From the NCBI GenBank assembly GCA_000482765.1, contig AXWR01000002.1, positions 88,459 to 152,458 of the forward strand: a stretch of DNA of 64,000 nt, given 5' to 3'. A model generated the notes under the pieces. It was given only the letters and a program-made list of their open reading frames with translations. It was not told the DNA's origin and did no database searches. This DNA is from Meiothermus taiwanensis DSM 14542. GTDB taxonomy: Bacteria > Deinococcota > Deinococci > Deinococcales > Thermaceae. Made by a program: the position numbers and the translations under genes. This document shows positions 24,826 to 34,703 of this stretch, piece after piece. The first letter of the stretch is position 1. Each line of letters opens with the position of its first letter.

Positions 24826-25404
24826 ATGTGGCACGATAGCCCAACCCTGGAGGGTCGTTATATCCGGCTGGAGCCTTTGGGCCTGGAGCATGCCCCGGCT
24901 TTGCTCGAGCACTACGATGCCGAGATGGTACAGTACCTGAGCAACGCCCCCAGGGAACCCTCCCTAGAAGCCATGCAAAACTACATCCGCTCGTTGCTCT
25001 CCGCCAAAGATCGGGTGAACTGGGTCATTGTTGACAAGGCCAGCCGCCGGGTGGCCGGGCGCACCGGTTATGTGCGGGTCAATCCCGAGCACCGCTCCTT
25101 GGAGACCACCACCTGGATCTTTACCCCTTACCAGGGCGGCAACACCAACCCCGAAAGCAAGTACCTGCTTTTGTGCAGGGCTTTCGAGGATCTAAAGGCC
25201 ATCCGGGTGCAGTTTCGGGCCGATGCCCGCAACACCCGTAGCTGCAGGGCCATCGAGAAGCTAGGGGCCACCTTCGAGGGTGTTTTGCGGAAGGATCAGA
25301 TTTATCCCAACGGCACCATCCGTGATACCGCGGTGTACTCGATTATCGACGAGGAGTGGCCCCAGGTGAAAAAAGGCCTCGAGGCCCGGCTGTATGGCCG
25401 CTAG
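24826..25404 (+). CDS. GNAT-family acetyltransferase, RimJ/RimL type
   Basis: A 192-residue acetyltransferase of the RimL-like group. LEGRYIRLEPLGLEHAPALLEHYD opens the domain, FTPYQGGNTNPESKYLLLCRAFEDL is the acetyl-CoA region, and VQFRADARNTRSCRAIEKLGATFEGVLRKDQ the conserved C-terminal part. It resembles, from memory, a Thermus thermophilus protein of known structure and unknown substrate. I chose the ATG at 24826 (MWHDSPTL) because Thermus relatives start there; an in-frame ATG exists at 24808. Confidence 0.83.
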   Translation: MWHDSPTLEGRYIRLEPLGLEHAPALLEHYDAEMVQYLSNAPREPSLEAMQNYIRSLLSAKDRVNWVIVDKASRRVAGRTGYVRVNPEHRSLETTTWIFTPYQGGNTNPESKYLLLCRAFEDLKAIRVQFRADARNTRSCRAIEKLGATFEGVLRKDQIYPNGTIRDTAVYSIIDEEWPQVKKGLEARLYGR

Positions 25405-25410
25405 CCCGAC

Positions 25411-25731
25411 TCAAACCTGCCGCAGGTCTTCCAGCAGCTGCCAGCCCACCTCCTTGGGGGTGGCCTCGAGGTAGGGCTTCAGCGCCTGGCTTACCCATAG
25501 CGCCAGCGGCTTGAGGTCGTGCGGCTCCTGCTCGGTGCGCACCAGCAGGGTCACCTGGTAAAACTGCTGGGTCTCGGTGGGGGTGCCGTCCTCGAAAAAG
25601 GTCATGGGGGCCCGCACTTTGTCAATCAGCACGTGCACCTCGCCCAGCTGGCGGGGAATCGCCTCGCGGGGGTCGAAGGAGAGTTCCTTGGGATGCCACA
25701 GATACCCCTGAAACAGCTTGATGGCCTTCAT
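25411..25731 (-). CDS. Unknown small protein downstream of alr
   Basis: A 106-residue protein: MKAIKLFQGYLWHPKELSFDPREAIPRQLGEVHVLIDKV at the start and WVSQALKPYLEATPKEVGWQLLEDLRQV at the end. It is soluble-looking and I do not recognise a family. The ATG at 25731 is preferred; the open frame upstream overlaps the alr end region and looks non-coding. It lies 58 bp downstream of alr on the same strand and may be its last operon member. Its stop lies 6 bp from the convergent acetyltransferase stop. Confidence 0.6.
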   Translation of the reverse strand: MKAIKLFQGYLWHPKELSFDPREAIPRQLGEVHVLIDKVRAPMTFFEDGTPTETQQFYQVTLLVRTEQEPHDLKPLALWVSQALKPYLEATPKEVGWQLLEDLRQV

Positions 25732-25789
25732 CGCAGTCACAGGTCTGATTCTCGCCGCTGGAACCGAAACCAAAAGTGGCTTTGACCCT

Positions 25790-26887
25790 TTATCCCACCC
25801 GCGCCACCTCGACCCCATCCCGCAGGTATACCCTGGGCAGGCGCGCAGCCAGCCGCACCGCCGGCTCGTAGCTGACGGTTCCGGTCAGCTCGGCCCAGCC
25901 CCACAGGCTGCTGGTGGGGTCGAAGTCGGGGGTGACCACCTCGAAGACCTGCTCCAGGCCCACCGGCCCCGGCAGCTTCACGGTGATCTGATCCATCGAG
26001 ACCCGGCCCACCACCGGGCAGGTGCAGGGCTGGGCATCCGGGTAATACCGAACCGTTGCCCGGTTGAAGACCAGGCGGGGGATGCCATCGGCGTAGCCCA
26101 CCGGCAGGGTGGCGATCCACTCCCGGCCCTGGGTGGTGTAGAGACCGCTGTAGCCGATTCTGCGCCCGGGTGGCAGCTCTTTGACCTGGGTGGGTTTGGC
26201 CAGCAGGCGGGCGATGGGCTTCAGGCCCAGGTGGGGCAGCAGGCCATACAGGCCAATGCCCGGACGTACTGCGCTCAGGCCATACTCGCCAAAGTTAAAG
26301 GTTCCAGCGGTGTTGCACAGGTGGTAAAAGTAGCCCGGCCCAAACACCTGCTGCACCCGCTGGAAACTGGCTATTTGCTCTTTTGTCCAGAGCACGTCCT
26401 CCTCCGCATCGGCGAAGTGGGAGTAGATGCCCTGGATGAGCAGGTTTTCGTAGCGAAGAAAGTGTTCTTTGACTGCTGGGGCCTCTTCGGGTTGGAAGCC
26501 CACCCGGCCCATGCCGGTGTCGAACTCGAGGTGCACCGTCACCGGTCTGCCCAGGGCGTTGAGGGCTTGGGCGCTCTCGAGGGTCGAGATAGAGGGAATC
26601 AGGTCTAGCTCCACCACCTCCCTGGCCTGCTGGGGGTGCAGACTCCCCATCAGCAAGATGCGGGCCACAATGCCGGCCTTGCGCAGCTCGCGGGCTTCGT
26701 CGGTGGTGGCTACCGCCAGCCCCCAGGCCCCTAAGCGCAGCAGTTCCTTGCCCACCTCCACCGCCCCATGCCCATAGGCGTTGGCCTTAACCACGCCAAT
26801 CACCTGGGTATTCCCAGCTCTGGAGCGCAGCAGGTTGTAGTTGTGGGCTAAAGCATCGAGGTTGATTTCCAGCCAGGCGGGCCGCAT
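25790..26887 (-). CDS. alr: Alanine racemase
   Basis: A 365-residue PLP enzyme making D-alanine for peptidoglycan. The PLP lysine is in VIGVVKANAYGHGA and the second catalytic residue, the tyrosine, in RRIGYSGLYTT. WIATLPVGYADGIPR and VVGRVSMDQITV are conserved C-terminal motifs. The -10-like TAAACT lies 7 nt before the ATG and overlaps the stop codon of the upstream small gene, so the gene may have its own leaderless promoter as well as read-through. Confidence 0.96.
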   Translation of the reverse strand: MRPAWLEINLDALAHNYNLLRSRAGNTQVIGVVKANAYGHGAVEVGKELLRLGAWGLAVATTDEARELRKAGIVARILLMGSLHPQQAREVVELDLIPSISTLESAQALNALGRPVTVHLEFDTGMGRVGFQPEEAPAVKEHFLRYENLLIQGIYSHFADAEEDVLWTKEQIASFQRVQQVFGPGYFYHLCNTAGTFNFGEYGLSAVRPGIGLYGLLPHLGLKPIARLLAKPTQVKELPPGRRIGYSGLYTTQGREWIATLPVGYADGIPRLVFNRATVRYYPDAQPCTCPVVGRVSMDQITVKLPGPVGLEQVFEVVTPDFDPTSSLWGWAELTGTVSYEPAVRLAARLPRVYLRDGVEVARVG

Positions 26888-26897
26888 GGCTGCTAGT

Positions 26898-27161
26898 TTA
26901 TACTTTGCGAATCTTCATGCTCTGCACCTGACCGGTCTCGGCGTTGATGCGGAAGATCTTGTACTCGCGGGTGCGGGCCGCATCGCCCAGGCTCAGGTAG
27001 GCGGTGGGCTCGCGTACCACAAAGGAGAGGGTCACCTCCCAGAACCGATTATCGGGGGTGAGCTCGACCTCCTCGAGCCGCAGCTCGGGAATCTGCTTTT
27101 CGTTGAAGAGGGTCTGGATGTACTCGGTGGCGATCCTGACCGCTTCCTTGACCTCGAGCAT
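26898..27161 (-). CDS. Unknown small protein upstream of alr
   Basis: An 87-residue protein with a helical N-terminus (EVKEAVRIATEYIQTLF) and a beta-rich C-terminus ending EYKIFRINAETGQVQSMKIRKV, which recalls PepSY-like small domains but is not a firm match. The ATG at 27161 is preferred to a TTG two codons upstream; TACAAT lies 10 nt before it. It is 10 bp upstream of alr on the same strand. Function unknown. Confidence 0.55.
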   Translation of the reverse strand: MLEVKEAVRIATEYIQTLFNEKQIPELRLEEVELTPDNRFWEVTLSFVVREPTAYLSLGDAARTREYKIFRINAETGQVQSMKIRKV

Positions 27162-27214
27162 AGACAAGCCGATTGTACCGCAACAAAGGCCGCTTCTGGT
27201 GTAAGCTATTGGGC

Positions 27215-28144
27215 GTGCCGCGCAAAATCATCCTCGACTGCGACCCCGGACATGACGATGCCATCGCCATCATGCTGGCCTTAGCCAGCGAGGAGCTCGA
27301 GGTGCTGGGCATCACCACCGTGCATGGCAACGTGGGCCTCGAGCGCACCACCCGCAACGCCCTGGTGGTGCGGGAGGTGCTGGGCAAAAGCGTGCCCATC
27401 TACGCCGGAGCCGACCGCCCCCTGGTGCGCGACCGCATCAGCGCCGAGGCTGTGCACGGGGTCTCCGGGCTGGAAGGCCCCCACCTGCCCACCCCAACCG
27501 GCCAGGTGGAGCCGCAGCACGCGGTACACTTCATCATCGAACAGGTGCTCCGGTACCCCGGCGAGGTCACGCTGGTGCCGGTGGGCCCTCTCACCAACAT
27601 CGCGCTGGCTATGCGCCTCGAGCCGCGCATCATCCCCCAGATTAGGGAAATCGTGCTGATGGGCGGCTCGATTGATATTGGCAACTGGACACCGAGCGCC
27701 GAGTTTAACATCCTGTGCGATCCCCATGCCGCCAAAATTGTCTTTGGGGCCGGGGTTCCGCTGGTGATGATGGGCCTCAACCTGACCCATCAAACCATCG
27801 CCCATCCCGAACGGGTGGCGCGCTTCCGGGCCCTGGGAACACGGGTCGGCAACTTCGTGGCTGAGCTGCTCGAGTTCTTCCGCGAACACCATGTTCAGCG
27901 CTACAAATGGGACGGGGCCCCCATCCACGATGCCTGCGCCGTGGCCTATTTGCTGCGCCCCGGGCTGTTCAAAACCGCTATGTTCAACGTGGAGATCGAG
28001 GCCAACGAGGGGCTGGCCTTTGGGCGCACGGTCTGCGACTACTGGCGGGTGACCGGCCGGCAACCCAACTGCGAGGTGGGCCTCGAGGTTGATGTGGACG
28101 GATTCTACAACCTGCTGCTGGAGCGCATTGCGCGCTATGCGTAG
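27215..28144 (+). CDS. Inosine/uridine-preferring nucleoside hydrolase
   Basis: A 309-residue calcium-dependent nucleoside hydrolase. The N-terminal metal site IILDCDPGHDDAIAIMLAL has the family DxDxxxDD cluster. GITTVHGNVGLERTTRNALVV, EVTLVPVGPLTNIALAM, ILMGG-type and WDGAPIHDACAVAYLLRP (the C-terminal Asp) complete the active site. It releases ribose and a free base. The start is GTG at 27215 with TAAGCT 7 nt upstream, so a leaderless mRNA is likely. The ribokinase gene 51 bp downstream would phosphorylate the ribose. Confidence 0.93.
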   Translation: MPRKIILDCDPGHDDAIAIMLALASEELEVLGITTVHGNVGLERTTRNALVVREVLGKSVPIYAGADRPLVRDRISAEAVHGVSGLEGPHLPTPTGQVEPQHAVHFIIEQVLRYPGEVTLVPVGPLTNIALAMRLEPRIIPQIREIVLMGGSIDIGNWTPSAEFNILCDPHAAKIVFGAGVPLVMMGLNLTHQTIAHPERVARFRALGTRVGNFVAELLEFFREHHVQRYKWDGAPIHDACAVAYLLRPGLFKTAMFNVEIEANEGLAFGRTVCDYWRVTGRQPNCEVGLEVDVDGFYNLLLERIARYA

Positions 28145-28195
28145 CGCCCCAGTGCGCAGGGCTCTTCCACCGCTGAAGGGTATAAGCTATAGGCC

Positions 28196-29137
28196 ATGAG
28201 CATTGTGGTGGTGGGGAGCATCAACATGGATCTGGTGGTGCGGGTCAAACGGCATCCGGTTCCCGGCGAAACCCTTCTGGGCTCGGATTACGAAACCCAT
28301 TACGGGGGAAAAGGGGCCAACCAGGCCGTGGCCGCCGCGCGCCTGTTGGCCCGCCCCACACCCCCCAAGAGCGCCGGCCCCAGCCCGGCCCCCGGGGTGC
28401 GGATGATCGGCAGGGTGGGGCAGGACGAGTTCGGCCAGCAGCTGCGCAACGCCCTCAAGCGTGAGGGTATCAATGTGAGCGCCACCCTTCCCATCGTAGC
28501 CCCTACCGGCGTAGCCTTCATTGCCATTGATGAAGAAGGGCAGAACACCATCATCGTTTCGCCGGGGGCCAACCACCGCCTGCGGCCCGAACACCTCTCC
28601 CCCGCCGAGTTCGAGGGGGCCCGGGTGGTGGTCTTGCAGCTGGAGATTCCCCTCGAGACTGTGCGACGGGCGGCTGAGCTGGGCCGCCAGGCAGGCGCCC
28701 AGGTCATCCTGAACGCAGCGCCCGCGCAAAAGCTGCCCGATAAGCTCCTAAGCCACATCGACATCCTGGTGGTCAACGAGATCGAGGCCCTGGGCCTGAG
28801 CGGGGTAAAGCCCGACTCGCCCGAGATGGCCCTCGAGGTAGCCCAGCTGCTGACCGAGAAAGTGCCCACCGTCATCATCACCCTGGGCGAACAGGGCGCG
28901 GTATGGGTATCCCCCCAGGGCCGAGGGCATCAGCCGGCTCCCGCAGTGCAGGCCATCGACACCACCGGGGCGGGCGACGCTTTCATCGGAGCCCTGGCCG
29001 CAGCCCTCTGCGAGGGAAGACCCCTGGCCCAGGCAGTGGCCCACGGCTGTGTGGCCGGGGCCCTGGCCACCACCAAAACCGGCGCTCAATCCTCGCTGCC
29101 CTGGCGCGAGGAGGTGTGCGCGCGGCTCGAGCTTTGA
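28196..29137 (+). CDS. rbsK: Ribokinase
   Basis: A 313-residue PfkB-family sugar kinase that converts ribose to ribose-5-phosphate. VVVGSINMDLVVRVKRHPVPGETLLG and GGKGANQAVAAARL are the PfkB start and signature 1, IDTTGAGDAFIGALA holds the catalytic aspartate and anion hole. A 10-15 residue Pro-rich insert (ARPTPPKSAGPSPAP) after residue 50 is unusual for the family. TAAGCT lies 7 nt upstream of the ATG, nearly identical to the box before the nucleoside hydrolase. Confidence 0.93.
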   Translation: MSIVVVGSINMDLVVRVKRHPVPGETLLGSDYETHYGGKGANQAVAAARLLARPTPPKSAGPSPAPGVRMIGRVGQDEFGQQLRNALKREGINVSATLPIVAPTGVAFIAIDEEGQNTIIVSPGANHRLRPEHLSPAEFEGARVVVLQLEIPLETVRRAAELGRQAGAQVILNAAPAQKLPDKLLSHIDILVVNEIEALGLSGVKPDSPEMALEVAQLLTEKVPTVIITLGEQGAVWVSPQGRGHQPAPAVQAIDTTGAGDAFIGALAAALCEGRPLAQAVAHGCVAGALATTKTGAQSSLPWREEVCARLEL

Positions 29138-29149
29138 AGGTTACCCGCG

Positions 29150-29965
29150 GTGCTGCTTGCGGTCTACCACCTAACCGAGTATTCCTACCCCGACGCGGCG
29201 CGGGACTCCTTCAACGAGCTGTGGCTTTATCCAGTCGACGACCACCGCCAGGGGCTTTTGGAGTTTCGCCTTCAGATTACACCCCAGGCCCCGGCCCGTA
29301 GCCGGCAGGACTACTTTCATAACCGGGTGTACAGCTTTCACCTGCATCACCCCCACACCACCCTGCGGATCGAAACCCAGGCCAAAGTCCTGACCTTTGC
29401 CATGCCAGAGCCACGGCCGGTACCCCTTCAGGCCTTGAAAAGCCTGAGGCCTAGGTTCTTTGAGTATCTGTCACCCACGCCCAGGGTACCCCTGCACCAC
29501 GACTGGCTCGAGCTCCTGGGTGTGCGCCGCCCTCTTCCCCACGAAAACCTGCACAGCTACCTGCTGGAAGTGACGGAGCACCTCCACCGGAGTTTTCGCT
29601 ACGACACCGCTGCCACCGAGCTAAACACCCCGCTGCTCCAATTTGTGGAGGGCCGGGCTGGGGTCTGCCAGGACTACGCCCAGGCCATGCTGGCGGTTCT
29701 GCGCAGCGTGGGAATTCCGGCCCGGTATGTCTCAGGGTATCTGGCCACAGGGGTTGGCTCACAGGGCAGCCACGCCTGGGTTGAAGCCTTCGTGCCCGGC
29801 TCGGGCTGGTATGGTTACGATCCCACCAACAACTCCACCATTACCGAGCAGTACATCAAAAAAGCCCACGGGCGCGACTACGACGACTGCCCGCCGCTCA
29901 AGGGGCTTCGCCGTGGAGGGGGCCAGGAGCGTCTGAACGTGCTGGTTCAGGTCAAGGTGCTGTAG
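29150..29965 (+). CDS. Transglutaminase-like cysteine protease
   Basis: A 271-residue transglutaminase-fold protein. The N-terminal beta domain (VYHLTEYSYPDAARDSFNELWLYP) is of the bacterial type, and the triad is visible: Cys in RAGVCQDYAQAMLAVLRSVGIPARYVSGYL, His in HAWVEAFVPGSGWYG, Asp in YDPTNN. It probably acts as a peptidase or amide-transferring enzyme in the cytoplasm. GTG at 29150 is preceded by GAAGG. It follows ribokinase by 12 bp but has no obvious link to it. Confidence 0.88.
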   Translation: MLLAVYHLTEYSYPDAARDSFNELWLYPVDDHRQGLLEFRLQITPQAPARSRQDYFHNRVYSFHLHHPHTTLRIETQAKVLTFAMPEPRPVPLQALKSLRPRFFEYLSPTPRVPLHHDWLELLGVRRPLPHENLHSYLLEVTEHLHRSFRYDTAATELNTPLLQFVEGRAGVCQDYAQAMLAVLRSVGIPARYVSGYLATGVGSQGSHAWVEAFVPGSGWYGYDPTNNSTITEQYIKKAHGRDYDDCPPLKGLRRGGGQERLNVLVQVKVL

Positions 29966-29982
29966 GGTGGCCGGCCCTATGG

Positions 29983-30013
29983 CTGCTTGCGCGCAAACCC
30001 CATTCGCAAGCAG
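29983..30013. terminator. Hairpin between convergent genes
   Basis: CTGCTTGCG (29983-29991) and CGCAAGCAG (30005-30013) form a perfect 9-bp stem with a 13-nt loop. It lies between the convergent transglutaminase-like and VanW genes. T-runs are weak (TGTTCTTCC on the plus strand), but the position suits a terminator. Confidence 0.55.
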
Positions 30014-30037
30014 TGTTCTTCCCGAAAACGGCCCCAT

Positions 30038-31219
30038 CTAGGGACTGCGGGTAGGGCGCAGAAGGCTCTGGGTGGGCAGGCGGTAACCGTGGTTGTCGGG
30101 GGCGTCGTCGGTGGCAGCGGTAATCACCCGCCCCGATTTAAGCTGGGTGCCCTCCCCAACGAGGTACACTGCGCCCCAGGGGCGGTAGGTGCTGGTGAGG
30201 GTGTCTTTTTGCACCCTGCCATTGGAGAATCGAATGGTACGGTGCACCTGCACCGTAGCCCCTTCGGCGGCCCAGTCTACCTGCACAAAGCGCTGCGCCG
30301 GCAGTTCGGGGCTAACGATATAGCGGGTTGGTAGTGCTGGCGTGCGGCTGAGCGTGACGGGGTTGCTCCAGGTAACCTGGCGCTCCTTAGTACCGAAAAT
30401 TCGGAAGGTGAGCTGGCTGCCGCTCACGCTGCTCTGGATTAGCAGGTGGCCGGGGGTATCGTTTTTGAACTTAAGGTCGAGGGAGGGCAGAAACACCGCG
30501 GCATCGAGGCCGGTGGGCTGGTAGTAGCGCACCTGGTAGCTGTGGGGCCGGCGCTGCACGATGGGCAGCCCGGAGAAGTAAGCCGCGCGGAAGAGGGTAG
30601 TGGAGACCTGGCACATCCCCCCACCCACCCCCTCCACCGTCTGTTCGCCGGAGATGACGAAGGCTTTTTTGAAGCCGGTGCGTTCGGAGACCTCGCCCAT
30701 GGCCTGGGCGAAGGAGAAGGTCTCGCCGGGCGCTATCTGCACACCGTTGAGGCGGCTGGCCGCGAGCTGGATGTTGTAGCGGCGTTCGTAGGAGGAACCG
30801 GCAAAGGAGGTGGTGGCCTCGGCCAAAAGCTGACGAATGCCCAGGTTGTAGAAATATGGCGTGCCTCGAGGGTGCAGGGTGTGGCGCACCGGCAGCAAAA
30901 ACTCTGGCTGGCCCGTCCGCAGGGCCTCGAGGTAGCGCTTTTTTGCCTCGGCCAGGTCGAAGCTGTGGCCCATCTGGTCTTGCAACACCCAGTCCTTCAA
31001 AGCCGTGTCGTAGCGCCAGCGGGCCTCGAGGGCAGGCCGGGCGGCCTTACCGAGCAGGGCCGGAAGCTGCCCCACCCCCCCAATCTTGAGGCGCTGGGGC
31101 ACCCCTACAGTTACAATCTGGCCTTTTTCAATGCGGTTTTCTAAGGCGTAGTAAAGGCCGTCCGGCCCCGCCAAAGCCAACGAAATCCAGCAAAAAATAG
31201 CCAGTGTGGCAGCACGCAT
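30038..31219 (-). CDS. VanW family protein with C-terminal G5-like domain
   Basis: A 393-residue exported protein. The signal peptide is MRAATLAIFCWISLALA. The VanW core covers YNIQLAASRLNGVQIAPGETFSFAQAMGEVSERTGFKKAFVI and EGVGGGMCQVSTTLFRAAYFSGLPIVQRRPHSYQVRYYQP; VQVHRTIRFSNGRVQKDTLTSTYRPWGAVYLVG at the end resembles a G5 domain. VanW domains are found with vancomycin-resistance clusters and in many cell-envelope proteins; here nothing suggests resistance and a peptidoglycan-related role is inferred. TAGAGT lies 5 nt before the ATG. Confidence 0.85.
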   Translation of the reverse strand: MRAATLAIFCWISLALAGPDGLYYALENRIEKGQIVTVGVPQRLKIGGVGQLPALLGKAARPALEARWRYDTALKDWVLQDQMGHSFDLAEAKKRYLEALRTGQPEFLLPVRHTLHPRGTPYFYNLGIRQLLAEATTSFAGSSYERRYNIQLAASRLNGVQIAPGETFSFAQAMGEVSERTGFKKAFVISGEQTVEGVGGGMCQVSTTLFRAAYFSGLPIVQRRPHSYQVRYYQPTGLDAAVFLPSLDLKFKNDTPGHLLIQSSVSGSQLTFRIFGTKERQVTWSNPVTLSRTPALPTRYIVSPELPAQRFVQVDWAAEGATVQVHRTIRFSNGRVQKDTLTSTYRPWGAVYLVGEGTQLKSGRVITAATDDAPDNHGYRLPTQSLLRPTRSP

Positions 31220-31259
31220 ACCCCACTCTAAGGCCCAGAGTACTCAAAAAATGTGCAAA

Positions 31260-31892
31260 CTAACCCTGGCCCTGCGCATGCCGGGCCATCCAGCTTTGCA
31301 GCACAGCCTCGTATTGCTCGGGCGTCAGGCGCACCCGCTGGTAAAAACCCGCCTGCAAACGCTGCCGCTGAGCCTCGAACAGGATCACCGCCGCTGCCAC
31401 CGAGACGTTCAGGCTTTGCACCATGCCCATCATGGGAATCAGAATGTGACCATCGGCCAGCTCGGCGGCCTCCGGCGAGACCCCCCACTTCTCGGTGCCC
31501 AGCAGGATACAGGTCGGGCGGGTGTAATCGGCCTGGCGATAGTCCACGGCCCGCTCGGAAAAATGCGCGGCCAGCACCTGAAACCCCTGCGACCTCAGGT
31601 GGGCAAAGGCCGAGGCGGTGTCTGGGTGGACACGAAGCTCGATCCACTTGGCCGCCGAGCCGGAGGTCTCGTTGAAGGTTCTGCCCTTGAGGCTCAGATC
31701 CTCGGTTTCTTCCAGGTTTGGAATACCGTGCTTGGCCGGAATGGCGTGGGCCTCGAGCACCCCCACCGCGTCGCAAGAGCGCAGAATGGCCGAGAAGTTG
31801 TGGGGCTTGTGCACCCGCTCCATCAGCACCGTCAGATCGGGCTGGCGTTTGTCCAATACGGCGCGAATCCTGGCAAGGCGTTCTGGCGTCAC
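31260..31892 (-). CDS. trmH: tRNA (guanosine-2'-O-)-methyltransferase
   Basis: A 210-residue SPOUT methyltransferase, probably TrmH for G18 of tRNA. Motif 1 is [22 protein letters not shown], motif 2 [20 protein letters not shown], motif 3 [27 protein letters not shown]. The asparagine and arginine of NFSAILRS are catalytic in the family. The start is GTG at 31892 with TACAAT 8 nt upstream; the gene is divergent from the oxidoreductase. Confidence 0.92.
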   Translation of the reverse strand: MTPERLARIRAVLDKRQPDLTVLMERVHKPHNFSAILRSCDAVGVLEAHAIPAKHGIPNLEETEDLSLKGRTFNETSGSAAKWIELRVHPDTASAFAHLRSQGFQVLAAHFSERAVDYRQADYTRPTCILLGTEKWGVSPEAAELADGHILIPMMGMVQSLNVSVAAAVILFEAQRQRLQAGFYQRVRLTPEQYEAVLQSWMARHAQGQG

Positions 31893-31924
31893 GGAGGTTT
31901 ATTGTACTGTGCCAAAATGACGGC

Positions 31925-32893
31925 ATGAAAGCCATCGTGGTTGAACAAAACGGCCCGCCCGAGCACCTGCGCTACCAGGAGGTGCCCGAACCTTGCCCCG
32001 GGCCCGACGAGGTGCTGGTGCGCACCACCCTGACCAGCCTCAACTACGCCGACGTGCAGGCCCGGCGGGGCGGCTACGAGGCGGGTTCGCCTCCCCCCTT
32101 CATACCGGGGCTGGATGCAGTAGGGGTTATAGAGGCGCTGGGGGCAGGGGTAGAGGGCCTGAGGGTAGGGCAGCGGGTAGCGGTGTTTACGAGTGGGGGC
32201 TCGTATGCCGAAAAGGTACTGGCTAAAGCGGTGCTGACTTACCCGGTGCCCGATGAGCTTTCCGACGAGGCGGTCTCGGGCCTGACCGCCCTGGTGACGG
32301 CCTACAACACCCTGACCTGGGCCGGGCGGTTGCAGCAAAACGAGAGCGTGCTGGTGCACGCCGCTGCGGGTGGCGTGGGCAGCCTGGCGGTGCAGATGGC
32401 AAAGGCCCTGGGTGCAGGGCTGGTCATCGGAACCGTGGGGCATCCGGCCAAGGCCGAGTTCGTCCGTGGTCTGGGGGCCGATGCCGTGATGGGGTATGAG
32501 GGCTTTGCCGAGCGGGTGCTCGAGCAAACCCAGCAAAAAGGCGTCGACCTGATCCTCGACTCGGTGGCGGGGGAGGTTTTTAGCCAGGGTATGCGCTGCC
32601 TGGCCCCTTTTGGCCGCCTGGTGGTGTATGGGCACGCCAGCGGGCAGGCCGGTAGCTTCGAGACCCGCCCGCTGCACCGCCAGAGCAAGGCCGTCATCGG
32701 CTACAGCAGCGGGCACTACCGGCGCAATCGGCCCGGGTTGTTGCGGCCCACCGTGGAGGCCGTCTTTGCGCTGCTCCGCTCAGGCAAGATCCGGCTCCAG
32801 GTGGGCGCACGCTTCCCGCTCGAGCAGGCCGCCCAAGCCCACACCCTAATGGAAAGCCGTCAGAGCACCGGCAAAATCTTGCTTTACCCCTAA
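31925..32893 (+). CDS. NADPH:quinone oxidoreductase-like (MDR family)
   Basis: A 322-residue medium-chain reductase of the quinone oxidoreductase group, without zinc ligands. [20 protein letters not shown] and [16 protein letters not shown] belong to the catalytic domain, and [23 protein letters not shown] is the NADP-binding Rossmann motif. The substrate is unknown, with quinones or enals typical. The ATG at 31925 fits the family start [13 protein letters not shown]. The 3' end overlaps the convergent aldo/keto reductase by 4 bp. Confidence 0.88.
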   Translation: MKAIVVEQNGPPEHLRYQEVPEPCPGPDEVLVRTTLTSLNYADVQARRGGYEAGSPPPFIPGLDAVGVIEALGAGVEGLRVGQRVAVFTSGGSYAEKVLAKAVLTYPVPDELSDEAVSGLTALVTAYNTLTWAGRLQQNESVLVHAAAGGVGSLAVQMAKALGAGLVIGTVGHPAKAEFVRGLGADAVMGYEGFAERVLEQTQQKGVDLILDSVAGEVFSQGMRCLAPFGRLVVYGHASGQAGSFETRPLHRQSKAVIGYSSGHYRRNRPGLLRPTVEAVFALLRSGKIRLQVGARFPLEQAAQAHTLMESRQSTGKILLYP

Positions 32894-33906
32894 ACTTCTC
32901 GCTCGGTGCGCGAGAGCGGCCAGCTCGATACTTCGTTGAGCGCCGCCACCTCCTCCGCGCTTAGTTGTAGCTGCACGGCCGGTAGCAGGTCTTGCAGCTG
33001 CTGTACGGTATTGGCCCCCACAATCGGGGCGGTGATGAAGGGGCGCGATAGCTGCCAGGCCAGGGCCACCTGGGCCGGATGCGCTCCGTGCTGCTGGGCA
33101 ATTTCCAGCACCTTATCCAGTATCTTCCAGTTCTGCTCGCTAAAGCGCCCGCTGGCGATGCCCTGGGCCCGCACGCTCTCGGGCAGGGGCTGGTCGCGCC
33201 GGTACTTGCCGGTCAGAAAGCCACCGGCCAGGGGGCTGTAGGGAATGACACCCAGACCATAGGTCTCGCAGACACGAGCCAGCTCGCGCTCGAAGTTCAT
33301 GCGGGTGGGCAGGGTCAGGCTGTACTCCGGCTGGATCGAGACAAAACTCTCAAAACCATGCTTATCCGAGGCCCACAAAGCCTGCATTAGGCGCCAGGCC
33401 GAGAAGTTGGAGCAGCCAATATAGCGCACGTAGCCTTTGCGCACCAGGTCGGTCAGGGCCGAGAGGGTCTCTTCGATGGGCACCTGGTTGTCTACCCAGT
33501 GCACCTGGTACAGGTCGATGTGGTCGATCTGCAGGCGGCGCAGGCTGTCCTCCACCGCCCGCATAATCCAGGCCCGCGAGAGCCCCTCACGCTGCAAAGG
33601 GTGGTTGCGCCCCTCCGAACCCCCCGGCCCCATGGGGCCGCGCACCTTGGTAGCCACAATTACGCGGTCGCGCAGCCCCCGGCTTTTAAGCCAGCGCCCA
33701 ATAATCTCCTCCGAGACCCCGCCGGGGTTGCCAGGCGCCCAGGTGCTGTAGATGTCGGCGGTATCGATCAGGTTACCGCCCGCCTCCACGAAAGCGTCCA
33801 TGATGGCAAACGCCGTGGGTTCGTCGGCCGTCCAGCCAAACTGCATGGTGCCGAGGGCGATGGGGTGAACAAACAGACCGGATTTTCCTAGTTTGCGGTA
33901 GCGCAT
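32890..33906 (-). CDS. Aldo/keto reductase
   Basis: A 338-residue NADPH-dependent TIM-barrel reductase. [24 protein letters not shown] is the family start; the catalytic tetrad is placed at Asp and Tyr of [11 protein letters not shown], Lys of IVATKVRG and His of [10 protein letters not shown]. It most resembles the YajO/YrpG-type or Tas-like group. TAGAAT lies 8 nt before the ATG at 33906, consistent with a leaderless mRNA. The substrate is unknown. Confidence 0.9.
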   Translation of the reverse strand: MRYRKLGKSGLFVHPIALGTMQFGWTADEPTAFAIMDAFVEAGGNLIDTADIYSTWAPGNPGGVSEEIIGRWLKSRGLRDRVIVATKVRGPMGPGGSEGRNHPLQREGLSRAWIMRAVEDSLRRLQIDHIDLYQVHWVDNQVPIEETLSALTDLVRKGYVRYIGCSNFSAWRLMQALWASDKHGFESFVSIQPEYSLTLPTRMNFERELARVCETYGLGVIPYSPLAGGFLTGKYRRDQPLPESVRAQGIASGRFSEQNWKILDKVLEIAQQHGAHPAQVALAWQLSRPFITAPIVGANTVQQLQDLLPAVQLQLSAEEVAALNEVSSWPLSRTEREV

Positions 33907-33979
33907 AGGGCCTGATTCTACGGCCATCGGCCCTCGAGCATTGCAAGATTTTTCATCTTTGCCCCTGGCGGCTCAGGGT

Positions 33980-34618
33980 TTAGGAGGCGGGCAGGTTGTG
34001 GGCGTTGGCCCGCAGGCGCTCGATGAGGGGACGCAGCAGCTCACGCTTGAGCTTGAGCGACTGGCGGTTCACGATAAAACGAGCGGTGGAGTGGGCCAGC
34101 ACCTCGACCTCGAGCAGACCCGCCGCCTTGAGGGTGGCCCCGGTCTGCACCACGTCCACCACCGCATCGGCCAGCCCGGTAAGGGCGGCCAGCTCAACAT
34201 TGCCGGCCAGCTCGATGATATCGGCCACCATTCCCCGCTCGCGCAGCACCTGTGCGGTAAAGCGGGGGTACTTGGTGGCAATCCGGCGGATGGGCCCGGT
34301 CGCAGCGGGGTGGCGGATGAGGGAAAGGCGGCAGGCCCCCGTGCCCAGATCCACCGGCTCGTACACATCGCGCCCCGACTCCAGCAACACATCGTTGCCC
34401 ACCACCCCCACATCGGCAATGCCCAGGTCGACGTAGGTGGGCACGTCGTGGTTGCGCAGCTCGAGCACCGCCACCCCCCCCTCCCGCCCATGCAGCAAGG
34501 CCCGTTCGCCCTCGAGGGGGGGAAGTTCCAGTCCAGCCTGTACCAGGGCCCTGTAGCCATCCGCGAAGTTGCGCCCCTTGGGTAAAGCCACCACCAGCGT
34601 AAAGCGTCCTCGAATCAT
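33980..34618 (-). CDS. hisG: ATP phosphoribosyltransferase, short form
   Basis: A 212-residue catalytic subunit for the first step of histidine synthesis. [13 protein letters not shown] is the start; [37 protein letters not shown] and [44 protein letters not shown] are typical, the last containing the PRPP site. It lacks the C-terminal regulatory domain of long HisG, so it belongs to the short form that needs the HisZ subunit; hisZ is not in this window. TATAAG lies 9 nt before the ATG. Confidence 0.95.
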   Translation of the reverse strand: MIRGRFTLVVALPKGRNFADGYRALVQAGLELPPLEGERALLHGREGGVAVLELRNHDVPTYVDLGIADVGVVGNDVLLESGRDVYEPVDLGTGACRLSLIRHPAATGPIRRIATKYPRFTAQVLRERGMVADIIELAGNVELAALTGLADAVVDVVQTGATLKAAGLLEVEVLAHSTARFIVNRQSLKLKRELLRPLIERLRANAHNLPAS

Positions 34619-34703
34619 CCGAGCTTCCTTATATCACATCCCGGCTGGCCTTATTCCCCCAGCCATTCTTTGCCACCCAGGACGGCTACAACCCGCCCAT
34701 CCG

